A DNA stretch of 64,000 bases from JAGTRP01 sp035255045 (GTDB taxonomy: Bacteria; Pseudomonadota; Gammaproteobacteria; Burkholderiales; Rhodocyclaceae), in assembly GCA_035255045.1 (NCBI GenBank), contig DATFAA010000006.1:82296-146295 (forward strand), given 5' to 3'. The position numbers were made by a program, and so were the translations under genes. Below the pieces are notes generated by a model. That model searched no databases and had not been told where the DNA came from. It worked only from the letters and a program-made list of their open reading frames with translations. Shown in pieces: positions 28,614 through 36,997 of this stretch (positions within the stretch are counted from its first letter, which is position 1; every line of letters starts with the position of its first letter).

Positions 28614-29513
28614 ATGTACCCGGCCTTCCCCGTCCGTTATGTCGAACCGGTCTATCGCCCGCCCAGCGAGGCCGACTCCCTGATCCTGCCCGTGACCGAC
28701 GGCTGCTCCTGGAACCAATGCACCTTCTGCGAGATGTACACCGCCCCCCAGAAGCGCTTCCGGGCCCGGGACGAGGACGAGGTGCTGGACACCATCCGGC
28801 GCTGCGGCGAGCAGTTCGGGGGCGAGGTGCGCCGGGTCTTCCTGGCGGACGGCGATGCCCTGGCCCTGCCGACCCGGCGCCTCCTCGCCATCCTGGCTGC
28901 CATCCGGGAGCACCTGCCCACGGTGCACCGGGTCTCGGCCTACTGCCTGCCCCGCAACCTGCGGAAGAAATCGGTGGCCGAAGTGCAGGAGCTGGCGGCG
29001 GCCGGACTCAAGCTGGTGTATGTCGGGGCCGAGTCCGGGGACGACGAGGTGCTGGCCCGGGTGCACAAGGGGGAAACCTTCGACTCCACCCGGGAAGCCC
29101 TGGACAAGCTGGGGCAGGCCGGCATCGGCCGCTCGGTGATGATCCTCAACGGCCTCGGCGGGCCGAAACTCTCCCGCCGGCACGCCGAGAATTCGGCCCG
29201 GCTCATGAACGCCACCCAGCCCGAGTACCTGTCCACCCTGGTGGTCAGTTTTCCCAAGGGGGAAGCCCGCTTCCGGGCCGATTTCCCGGACTGGGAGACG
29301 CTGCCCCCGGGCGGCCTGTTCGAGGAGATGGAAGCCTTCCTGTCGGCCCTGGAGCTGGAGCGCACGGTCTTCCGCAGCGACCACGCCTCCAACTGGCTGG
29401 TCCTGAAGGGCACCCTGGGGGCCGACAAGGCCCGGCTCCTGGCCCAGGTGCGCCAGGCCATCGCCGCCCCCGGGTTGGCCTCCCTGCGCCCGGCCTGGGC
29501 CCGGGGCCTGTGA
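28614..29513 (+). CDS. Radical SAM protein with a CX4CX2C cluster motif
   Basis: 299 residues. The iron-sulphur site reads GCSWNQCTFCEMY, giving CX4CX2C instead of the classical CX3CX2C; a similar spacing occurs in a family of small Elp3-like radical SAM proteins (GCSxNxCTFCxMY). Later elements (VFLADGDALALPTRRLLAIL, VYVGAESGDDEVLARVHKG, SVMILNGLGG) fit the TIM-barrel fold. The reaction is unknown. Start and spacing suggest co-transcription with trxC and arsC, with 10 bp to the next gene. Confidence 0.8.
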   Translation: MYPAFPVRYVEPVYRPPSEADSLILPVTDGCSWNQCTFCEMYTAPQKRFRARDEDEVLDTIRRCGEQFGGEVRRVFLADGDALALPTRRLLAILAAIREHLPTVHRVSAYCLPRNLRKKSVAEVQELAAAGLKLVYVGAESGDDEVLARVHKGETFDSTREALDKLGQAGIGRSVMILNGLGGPKLSRRHAENSARLMNATQPEYLSTLVVSFPKGEARFRADFPDWETLPPGGLFEEMEAFLSALELERTVFRSDHASNWLVLKGTLGADKARLLAQVRQAIAAPGLASLRPAWARGL

Positions 29514-29523
29514 AGGAAGCCGA

Positions 29524-30090
29524 ATGATCCAGCCCGTCGCCCCCCGCCGCCCCTTCCACATTCTGGTGGTATGCACCGGCAACTCGGCCCGCTCGATCCT
29601 CGGGGAAGCCCTCTTCAACCATCTGGGGAACGGCCGCATCCTGGCCTTCTCGGCCGGCAGCCGGCCCGCCGGCTACGTGAACCCGGTGGCCCTGGAAACC
29701 CTGGCGAAGCACGGCGTGCCGCCGCCGGCGGCCCGCAGCAAGTCGTGGAACGAATTCGGCAAGGCCGGGGCGCCGCCCCTGGACTTCATCGTCACCGTCT
29801 GCGACAACGCCGCCCGGGAAACCTGCCCGCTATGGCCGGGCCGCCCCGCCACCGCCCAGTGGGGCATCCTGGACCCGGCCCACGTCGAGCCCCTGGCTGC
29901 CCGCCGGGCCGCCTTCGAGGTCGCCTACGGCCAGCTGGAGCGCCGCATCAAGGTCTTCCTGGCCTTGCCCCTGGAAACCATGGCGCCCCAGGAGATCAGG
30001 GCGGCGGCCCGCCGCATCCACGAAAAGGCCATGCAGGAGCCGGTCAGAAGGCCTGATCCCAGCGGATCGACAGACGGATGGCCGAGTTGA
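29524..30090 (+). CDS. arsC: Arsenate reductase (low-molecular-weight phosphatase type)
   Basis: 188 residues. The phosphate-type loop CTGNSARS (Cys17, Arg23; CX5R) and FIVTVCDNAARETCPLWPG with two further cysteines fit the thioredoxin-linked ArsC/LMW-PTP family that reduces arsenate to arsenite. TrxC just upstream could be the reductant. A longer C-terminal tail than usual (after about residue 150) extends through 47 bp of overlap with the convergent GH15 gene. No arsR, arsB or acr3 is visible nearby. Confidence 0.85.
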   Translation: MIQPVAPRRPFHILVVCTGNSARSILGEALFNHLGNGRILAFSAGSRPAGYVNPVALETLAKHGVPPPAARSKSWNEFGKAGAPPLDFIVTVCDNAARETCPLWPGRPATAQWGILDPAHVEPLAARRAAFEVAYGQLERRIKVFLALPLETMAPQEIRAAARRIHEKAMQEPVRRPDPSGSTDGWPS

Positions 30091-31831
30091 TCAGCCCCAC
30101 CATGCTGTAGGTCTGGACGAAGTTGCCCCACAGCTCCCCGGTGCGGGGATCGATATGCTCGGCCAGCAGGCCGTGGCGGTTTCGGCAGGCCAGGAGCTTC
30201 TCGAACAGGACGCGGGCCTCCTCCCGCCGATCCATGGCGGCCAGGGCGTTCACGTACCAGAAGGTGCAGATCAGGAAGGCGTTCTCCGGCTCGCCGAAGT
30301 CGTCCTTGTCCACGTAGCGGAAAATGTAGTCGCCCACCTGGAGGTCGTGGGCGACGGCCTCGACGGTGCCCACGAAGCGCGGGTCCAGGGGATCCACGAA
30401 TCCCAGTTCGTGGAGCAGCAGGAGGCTGGCGTCCATGGTCTCGCCGTCGAAGGTGGCGACGAAGGCGTTGCGGCGGGGGTTCCAGGCCCGCTCGCAGATC
30501 AGCCGGTGGAGGGCGTCGGCATGGTGCTGCCAGTAGTCGGCCCGGCCGAAGAAGCCCAACCGGCGGGCAATGCGGGCCAGGCGGTCGCAGGCGGTCCAGC
30601 ACATGACCGAGGAGAAGGTGTGCACCTTGGTGGTTCCCCGTAGCTCCCAGATGCCGGCGTCGGGCTGGTCGCCGTAGCGCACCGCCATTTCCCCCAGGAC
30701 TTCCAGGCGGCGGAAGAGGGCCTCGTCCCCCTGACGGGTGAGGCGCTCGTCGAAGAAGATGTGGGTCGCCGCCAGCACCGCCGAGCCGTACACGTCGTGC
30801 TGGATCTGCTGGTAGGCCTGGTTGCCCACCCGCACCGGCCCGGTGTCCCGGTAGCCCGGCAGGGTCGGCACCACCCACTCGTCCAGCATGGCCCGGCCGT
30901 CGATGCCGTAGACCGGCTGCAGGGGGTTGCCGGCGGTGTCGGCGGAGACGTTGATGATGTAGGACAGGTAACGCTCCATGGTGCGGGTGGCCCCCAGGCG
31001 GTTGAGGACATTGACCACGAAGTAGCCGTCCCGCAGCCAGCAGAAGCGGTAGTCCCAGTTGCGCTCGCTGCCCGCCGCCTCGGGGATGGAGGTGGTCATG
31101 GCGGCGATGATGGCGCCGGTGTCGTCGTAGGCGTTGAGCTTCAGGGTGATGGCGGCCCGGATCACCTCCTGCTGCCATTCGAAGGGGATGGACAGCACCC
31201 GCACCCACTCCCGCCAGTACTGGGCGGTCTCCTCGAAGAACTGGCGGCCGACTTCGGTGGCGGCGTCGGGCACCGTCTCGTCCGGCCCCAGGATGAGGCA
31301 GATCTCGTCCTCCAGGAAGAAGGGCCGCTCCTGGAGGATGGCGGTGATGGAGGCGTTGGTGGTGAGCCGCAGGGTCAGGCTCGGCATGACGTAGCGGATG
31401 TGGTGGCTGCCCCAGGTCATGGACGGGCGGGCGGCGCCGTAGTCGAAGGCGGGGCGCAGCCGGACGGTGAGGCGGGGGCTGCCGGAAATGCGGTGCACCC
31501 GGCGCACCAGGGTCATGGGCCGGAACATGCGGCCGTACTGGCCGAAGCGGGGGGCGAAGTCGGTGATCTCGACGCAGCCGCCGTTGCGGTCGTAGAGCCG
31601 GGTCTGGAGGATGGCGGTGTTGGCCAGGTACTGCTGCTCGGAGCGCTCGAAGTCCGAAAGCTCGATGGTGAAGAAGCCGAAGTCGTCGATGCCCTTCTTC
31701 TCCCGCAGCAGGCCGCAGAAGACCGGGTCGGCGTCGAAGCGGGGGAAGCAGGCCCAGACGATCTCCGCCTTGGCGTCCACCAGGGCGCCGATGGTGCAGT
31801 TGCCGATCAATGCCAGATCAAGAGTGTTCAT
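30044..31831 (-). CDS. GH15-family glycoside hydrolase (glucoamylase/trehalase-like)
   Basis: 595 residues. The N-terminus (LALIGNCTIGALVDAKAEIVWACFPRFDADPVFCGLL) and the (alpha/alpha)6-barrel segments RNWDYRFCWLRDGYFVVNVLNRLG, QIQHDVYGSAVLAATH, MCWTACDRLARIA and FLICTFWYVNALA are typical of the GH15 subgroup often next to trehalose genes. The substrate is probably an alpha-glucoside such as trehalose, but this is not certain. It overlaps the end of otsB by 14 bp and so is translated from the same message. No otsA is seen. Confidence 0.9.
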   Translation of the reverse strand: MNTLDLALIGNCTIGALVDAKAEIVWACFPRFDADPVFCGLLREKKGIDDFGFFTIELSDFERSEQQYLANTAILQTRLYDRNGGCVEITDFAPRFGQYGRMFRPMTLVRRVHRISGSPRLTVRLRPAFDYGAARPSMTWGSHHIRYVMPSLTLRLTTNASITAILQERPFFLEDEICLILGPDETVPDAATEVGRQFFEETAQYWREWVRVLSIPFEWQQEVIRAAITLKLNAYDDTGAIIAAMTTSIPEAAGSERNWDYRFCWLRDGYFVVNVLNRLGATRTMERYLSYIINVSADTAGNPLQPVYGIDGRAMLDEWVVPTLPGYRDTGPVRVGNQAYQQIQHDVYGSAVLAATHIFFDERLTRQGDEALFRRLEVLGEMAVRYGDQPDAGIWELRGTTKVHTFSSVMCWTACDRLARIARRLGFFGRADYWQHHADALHRLICERAWNPRRNAFVATFDGETMDASLLLLHELGFVDPLDPRFVGTVEAVAHDLQVGDYIFRYVDKDDFGEPENAFLICTFWYVNALAAMDRREEARVLFEKLLACRNRHGLLAEHIDPRTGELWGNFVQTYSMVGLINSAIRLSIRWDQAF

Positions 31832-32597
31832 GCTGCTCTCCTATCGCCTTGCCCAGCCATGCCCGCACCGCCGCCACGCCGGGCAGGCGGTAGCGGGCGC
31901 CGGTCTTCCCCGGCCCGACCTTGACGGACAGGCCCTGGAGCCGCTCGACCACGGCGAAGCCGTGCTCGTCGGTGACGTCGTCGCCGATGAACACCGGCCG
32001 CCGCCCCCGGAAGGGCTCCTCCTTCATGTATTCCTCGATGGCCGTGCCCTTGTCGAAGCCGGCCGGCTTCACCTCCACCACCCGCTTGCCCTTCTGCAGG
32101 TAGAGGCCCTGGTCGCCCTTGACCAGGCCCTGCAGGGTGCGGTGCACATAGCCCGCCAGGCGGGGCGCCTGGCGGTAGTGGATGGCGACGGTGAGGCCCT
32201 TGTCCTCCAGGCGCAGCCCCGGGTGGCGGGCCACCACCGAGGCGAAATGCCGGGCGATGACGTCCTTGGCGGCGGAGGGGGCGGCCCGGGTCAGCACCTG
32301 GCCGGCGCCGCTGCGCCGCTCCAGGCCGTGCTGGCCGGCCATGGGCAGGGCAACATCGCGGCTCCGGCGGTTCACCCGGCGGTCCAGGTCGGCCAGGGTG
32401 CGGCCGCTCACCAGGGCGACGGCGCCGCCGCAGGCGGCGTGCAGACGCCAGATGAGCCCGAGGAGGGAGTCGTCGATGACGATGCCTTCGGGGGTGTCGG
32501 CAATCTCGATCAGGGTGCCGTCCATGTCCAGAAAGTAAGCCCAGTCGGTCTGCGGCGAGGGTGGAAACTTGTTTTTACCTTCTGCCATGGTTGCCAA
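31818..32597 (-). CDS. otsB: Trehalose-6-phosphate phosphatase
   Basis: 259-residue HAD-superfamily phosphatase. Motif I is FLDMDGTLIEI (nucleophile Asp in DMDGT), followed by LVSGR, GKRVVEVKPAGFDKG (motif III Lys) and FIGDDVTDEHGF (motif IV). It dephosphorylates trehalose-6-phosphate to trehalose. It is the first gene of a two-gene unit with GH15. Without otsA in the window the source of trehalose-6-phosphate is not shown. Confidence 0.92.
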   Translation of the reverse strand: MATMAEGKNKFPPSPQTDWAYFLDMDGTLIEIADTPEGIVIDDSLLGLIWRLHAACGGAVALVSGRTLADLDRRVNRRSRDVALPMAGQHGLERRSGAGQVLTRAAPSAAKDVIARHFASVVARHPGLRLEDKGLTVAIHYRQAPRLAGYVHRTLQGLVKGDQGLYLQKGKRVVEVKPAGFDKGTAIEEYMKEEPFRGRRPVFIGDDVTDEHGFAVVERLQGLSVKVGPGKTGARYRLPGVAAVRAWLGKAIGEQHEHS

Positions 32598-32783
32598 AGG
32601 AAGGGATGATGCGGCATCAGCGGCACGGTTTTCCCGCCACGCCGTCTACCTCAGCAGGGAGCGCCGAAACGCCTGCAAGTTCCACGGAGCCTCCAACTCC
32701 GCCGCCGGCCCGACGCGTCCCTGCGAATTGACCAGAATGATCTATCGTTGATTTATGAGCAGCGTGAAAAGCAGGGTGACACC

Positions 32784-34883
32784 ATGAAAAACAACCAGCC
32801 GGTATCCCAAAGGGAAGTGCCTTTCCCTGCCAACCGATACCTCGTATCGAAGACCGACCTGAAGGGAGTCATCACCCAGGCCAACGACGCCTTCGTCGAG
32901 ATCAGCGGCTTTTCCCGGGAGGAACTGGTGGGCGCCAGCCACAACATCGTCCGCCACCCGGACATGCCGCCCCAGGCCTTCGCCGACCTGTGGCGGACCC
33001 TGGCGGCCGGCCTGCCCTGGCGCGGCGTCATCAAGAACCGCTGCAAGAACGGCGACCACTACTGGGTCGATGCCCTGGTGGTGCCGGTCAAGAAGAAGGG
33101 CACCGTCACCGGCTACATGTCGGTCCGCACCCCGCCCACCCGGGAACAGATCCAGGCCGCCGAGGCCCGATACGCCGGCCTGCGCCAGAGCGGCCAGGCG
33201 CTGGCGACGGCCGGGACCGGGCTGTTTTCCCGCCTCTCCCTGCGCACCCGCCTGTGGGGGGCCATGGGCCTGATGGTGGCGGTGATGATGGCGGTGGCCG
33301 GCATCAACCTCTCCGGGCTGGGAGACAGCAACGTCCGCATGGAAACCATGTACCGCCAGGAGCTGATTCCTTCCAACCTGACCAACCGGATCATGTTCCT
33401 CCTGGGTGACAACCGCTCCCAGGTCATGCTGAGCCTTCAGCACGACCCCGGCAACCCGAACGCCAAGCTCCACGACCACCCCTTGAGCATGCATATCGAC
33501 GCCACCCTCAAGAACCGGGAGGAGATCAATGCCCACCTGGATGAGCTGGCGAAGCTTTCCCTCTCGGACAAGGAGAAGGCCTTGCTCGCCAAGTTCGCCG
33601 AGACCCGGGAGCGCTTCTCCAAGGAGGGGGTCAGCGTCGCCCGCGACCTGCTGCAGAAGGCCGAGTACACCCGGGCCAACGAGGTGCTGCTGACCAAGAT
33701 CAATCCCCTCTACCGGGAGATGCGGGCCGACGGCGAGGCCCTCATCAAGGAATTCACCACCAGCGCCGAGCAGGCCCACCGGGAAGCCACCGACCGCTAC
33801 CAATGGGTCCGCAACCTCTCCATCGCCAGCACCCTGATCGCCATCCTGGTCGCCGCCATCGGCGGCGGCCTGCTGGTGGCCGCCATCGTCCGCCCCATCC
33901 GGCGGGCCATCGGCCACTTCGAGCGCATCGCCGAGGGCAACCTGACCGACGAGATCGACATTTCCCGGCGCGACGAGCCCGGCCTCCTGCTCTGCAACCT
34001 GGCCATCATGCAGGCGTCGGTGAAGTCCATGCTGGACGACATCGGCACGGCGGCCCGCTCCATCGACGAGCGCTGCGCCCAGCTGGAAGCCCAGATGCGG
34101 CACGTGGCCGAACAGTCCATGCAGCAGCAGTCGAGCGTCGAGAGCGTGGCGGCCGCCAGCGAGCAGTTCAGCCAGTCGGTCCAGGAAGTGGCGGCCAACG
34201 CCAAGGACACCGCCGACGCCGCCAAGGAATCCCAGTCCCTGCTGGCCGACAGCAACGCCCACATCGGCGAGAGCATGACCGCCACCAACCGGGTGGTGGC
34301 CGCGGTCCAGGCCTCCAACGCCACCATCGAACAGCTCAGCCGCTCCATCCGGAAGATCGGCGACATCACCAAGGTCATCGCCGACATCGCCGGCCAGACC
34401 AACCTCCTAGCCCTGAACGCCGCCATCGAGGCGGCCCGGGCCGGCGAGCAGGGCCGGGGCTTCGCGGTGGTGGCCGACGAGGTCAGGAAGCTGGCCGAGC
34501 GGACCTCCACCTCCACCGCCGACATCTCCACCACGGTGAACGAGATCCAGACGGTCACCCAGCAGGCGGTGAACAGCATGGAGACCGCCGCCCGGGAAGT
34601 GGAGAACGGCATCGGCAAGCTGCGGGACAGCGTCGCCGGCCTGGAGGGCATCACCCAGTCCAGCCGCAAGGTCACCGACATGGCCGGCAACATCTCCGAC
34701 GCTGCACGCCAGCAGGGCATCGCCAGCGAGGAAGTGGCGGCCAGCATGCAGCGCATCACCGACCTCATCGAGCACAACACCGAGTCGGCCCACGAGGCCA
34801 GCCGGGCGGTGGGCGAGCTGTTGGCCACCGCCCGCCAGCTCGACACCCTGCTCAAGGGCTTCGAGCTGCACAAGCGGCGCTAG
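32784..34883 (+). CDS. Methyl-accepting chemotaxis protein with N-terminal PAS domain (Aer-like)
   Basis: 699 residues from the ATG at 32784 (AGGGTGA upstream). The cytoplasmic N-terminal PAS domain (VSKTDLKGVITQANDAFVEISGFSREELVGASHNIVRHPDMP) has the NxVRHPDMP motif of Aer-type redox/energy sensors. A membrane helix, a four-helix-type periplasmic region (about 195-345), a second helix, HAMP (about 365-415) and the signalling hairpin with tip EQGRGFAVVADEVRKLAERT follow. A periplasmic four-helix domain in addition to PAS suggests that it senses both an internal redox state and an external ligand. Confidence 0.92.
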   Translation: MKNNQPVSQREVPFPANRYLVSKTDLKGVITQANDAFVEISGFSREELVGASHNIVRHPDMPPQAFADLWRTLAAGLPWRGVIKNRCKNGDHYWVDALVVPVKKKGTVTGYMSVRTPPTREQIQAAEARYAGLRQSGQALATAGTGLFSRLSLRTRLWGAMGLMVAVMMAVAGINLSGLGDSNVRMETMYRQELIPSNLTNRIMFLLGDNRSQVMLSLQHDPGNPNAKLHDHPLSMHIDATLKNREEINAHLDELAKLSLSDKEKALLAKFAETRERFSKEGVSVARDLLQKAEYTRANEVLLTKINPLYREMRADGEALIKEFTTSAEQAHREATDRYQWVRNLSIASTLIAILVAAIGGGLLVAAIVRPIRRAIGHFERIAEGNLTDEIDISRRDEPGLLLCNLAIMQASVKSMLDDIGTAARSIDERCAQLEAQMRHVAEQSMQQQSSVESVAAASEQFSQSVQEVAANAKDTADAAKESQSLLADSNAHIGESMTATNRVVAAVQASNATIEQLSRSIRKIGDITKVIADIAGQTNLLALNAAIEAARAGEQGRGFAVVADEVRKLAERTSTSTADISTTVNEIQTVTQQAVNSMETAAREVENGIGKLRDSVAGLEGITQSSRKVTDMAGNISDAARQQGIASEEVAASMQRITDLIEHNTESAHEASRAVGELLATARQLDTLLKGFELHKRR

Positions 34884-34905
34884 GGCCGGGTATCATCGGA
34901 GGGCC

Positions 34906-36330
34906 ATGAAGCAGCTCCTCGTCGCCCTCCTTCTCCTCCTCGCCCTGCCCCTGCGGGCCGAGGACCTTCCCCCCGCCGTCGTCCAGAACCTCAAGGCCTC
35001 GGGCATCTCCCTGCCCAGCGTCGCCGTCGTCGTCCAGCCCGTGGACGCCGCCGCCCCGCTGGTCTACTTCAACGCCAGCCGGCCCATGAACCCGGCCTCG
35101 GTGATGAAGCTGGTCACCACCTACGCCGCCCTCGACCTCCTGGGTCCCGCCCACACCTGGAAGACCGGCGCCTATGTCGATGCCGAGCCGGTGGACGGCA
35201 AGCTGCCGGGCAATCTCTACATCAAGGGCAGCGGCGACCCCAAGTTCGCCCTCGAGCATTTCTGGGCCCTGCTGCGGCAGTTGCGGGTGCGGGGCATCTC
35301 CCACATCGCCGGCGACGTGGTCCTGGATCGCACCGCCTTCGAGGTACCGCCCGCCAACGGCGACTTCGACGACAAGCCCATGCGCCCCTACAACGTCGGG
35401 CCCGACGCCCTGCTGGTCAATTTCCGCGCCCTGCGCTTCGTCCTCATGCCCGCCGCCGACCGGGTGCGGCTCCTGGTGGACACTCCCAGCGACGGCCTGC
35501 CGGTGGACAACCGCCTGCAGCTCGCCCGGGGCGACTGCCGGGATGACTGGAAGGACCGCATCGCCGTCCGCGTCCTGCCGGAGAGCGGCGGCCTCGAATT
35601 CACCGGCAGCTACGCCGAGCGCTGCGGCGAGAAGGTCCTCAACCTTTCACCCCTGCCGGCGGATGCCCAGGTGGGAAGCCTGTTCGCGGCCCTGTGGAAG
35701 GAGATGGGCGGCACCCTGGGGGGCCGGCTGCGGGCCGGCGCCGTCCCCGCCGGCGCCCGCCTGGCGGCGGAGCAGGAATCCCCGGCCCTCGCCGACCTGG
35801 TGCGGGACATCAACAAGTTTTCCAACAACGTCATGGCCCGGCAGCTCTTCCTCGCCCTCGGCAACGGCGATGGCGCGGCCACGCCGGAACGGGCGAAGCA
35901 GCGGGTCCACGCCTGGCTGGAGCAGCGCAAGCTGGCCTTCCGGGAGCTGGAGATGGAGAACGGCTCCGGCCTCTCCCGCACCGAGCGGATCAGCGCCGAC
36001 AGCCTCAACCGTCTCCTGGTGGATGCCTGGTACAGCCCGGTCATGGCCGAGTTCATGGCCAGCCTGCCGGTGGTCGGCATCGACGGCACCATGAAGAAGC
36101 GTCTGGTGGATTCGGATGCCCGGGGCCGCGGCCATATCAAGACCGGCACCCTGGAAGGGGTCAAGACCGCCGCCGGCTACATCCAGGACGTCCGGGGCCG
36201 GCGCTACGCCGTCACTTTCCTCATCAACCATCCCCGCGCCCGGGAGGGGCAGGCCGCCATCGACGCCCTGCTGCAGTGGGTGGCGGACCGGGGATTCACG
36301 CCACCACTGGCAGGCGCCTCACCAAGGTGA
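34906..36330 (+). CDS. dacB: D-alanyl-D-alanine carboxypeptidase/endopeptidase (PBP4)
   Basis: 474 residues with a signal peptide (QLLVALLLLLALPLRA). Penicillin-binding motifs are all present: SVMK (Ser65, Lys68), SNN in KFSNNVMAR and KTG in HIKTGTLEGVK. The insert between motifs 1 and 2 is the usual class C domain. It trims or cleaves peptidoglycan peptides in the periplasm. The last 35 bp overlap the convergent sfsA gene. Confidence 0.93.
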   Translation: MKQLLVALLLLLALPLRAEDLPPAVVQNLKASGISLPSVAVVVQPVDAAAPLVYFNASRPMNPASVMKLVTTYAALDLLGPAHTWKTGAYVDAEPVDGKLPGNLYIKGSGDPKFALEHFWALLRQLRVRGISHIAGDVVLDRTAFEVPPANGDFDDKPMRPYNVGPDALLVNFRALRFVLMPAADRVRLLVDTPSDGLPVDNRLQLARGDCRDDWKDRIAVRVLPESGGLEFTGSYAERCGEKVLNLSPLPADAQVGSLFAALWKEMGGTLGGRLRAGAVPAGARLAAEQESPALADLVRDINKFSNNVMARQLFLALGNGDGAATPERAKQRVHAWLEQRKLAFRELEMENGSGLSRTERISADSLNRLLVDAWYSPVMAEFMASLPVVGIDGTMKKRLVDSDARGRGHIKTGTLEGVKTAAGYIQDVRGRRYAVTFLINHPRAREGQAAIDALLQWVADRGFTPPLAGASPR

Positions 36331-36994
36331 TCTCGCTGGGGGTGACGGCGGCCTGCAGGGCCACCACCTCCACCCCCGCCGCCAGGGCCTGCCGCAGCCC
36401 CCGGGCGTAGACCGGGTCGATTTCCTCGGCCGGGCGGATTTCGGCGACATCGCCCCGCTGGACGCAGAACACCACCATGGCCCGGCCGCCCGAGCGGACC
36501 ACCTCGATCATTTCCCGCAGGTGCTTGGCGCCCCGGGCGGTGACGGCGTCGGGGAAGAAGCCGATGGTGCCGGCCACCTGGGCGGTGACGTTCTTCACCT
36601 CGACGTAGCAGGGCGGCAGGCCGGCGCCCTCGAAGAGGAGGTCGATGCGGCTGTTCTCGATGCCGTAGCGCACCTCCCGGCGCAGCACCGGGTAGGCCGC
36701 CAGCTCCGGCAGGCGGCCGGCCAGGAAGGCCTCCTCGACCAGGGCGTTGGGGCGGCCGGTGTGGATGCCCACCAGGACGCCGTCGGCCTCGACCATTTCC
36801 CAGGTCCAGGCCAGCTTGCGGTTGGGGTTTGCGGCCCGGGACAGCCAGACGCGGCTGCCCGGCGCCTTGCAGCCCGTCATCGAGCCGGTGTTGGGGCAAT
36901 GGGCCTCGACCACCTGGCCGGCCAGGTCCACCACCGCCACGAAGCGGTTGCGGCGCTCGATCAGGCGCCCTTCGAACAGCTCAGGCAGAAGCAT
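36296..36994 (-). CDS. sfsA: SfsA-family DNA/RNA nuclease
   Basis: 232 residues. Characteristic blocks are EAHCPNTGSMTGC, VWLSRAANPNRKLAWTWEMVEADG, GIHTGRPNALVEEAF and the nuclease core RIDLLFEG...CYVEVKNVT. These match the sugar fermentation stimulation protein family, a PD-(D/E)XK-like nuclease. It is transcribed away from ubiD with a 3-bp gap, probably as its downstream partner. Confidence 0.92.
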   Translation of the reverse strand: MLLPELFEGRLIERRNRFVAVVDLAGQVVEAHCPNTGSMTGCKAPGSRVWLSRAANPNRKLAWTWEMVEADGVLVGIHTGRPNALVEEAFLAGRLPELAAYPVLRREVRYGIENSRIDLLFEGAGLPPCYVEVKNVTAQVAGTIGFFPDAVTARGAKHLREMIEVVRSGGRAMVVFCVQRGDVAEIRPAEEIDPVYARGLRQALAAGVEVVALQAAVTPSEITLVRRLPVVA

Positions 36995-36997
36995 GAA

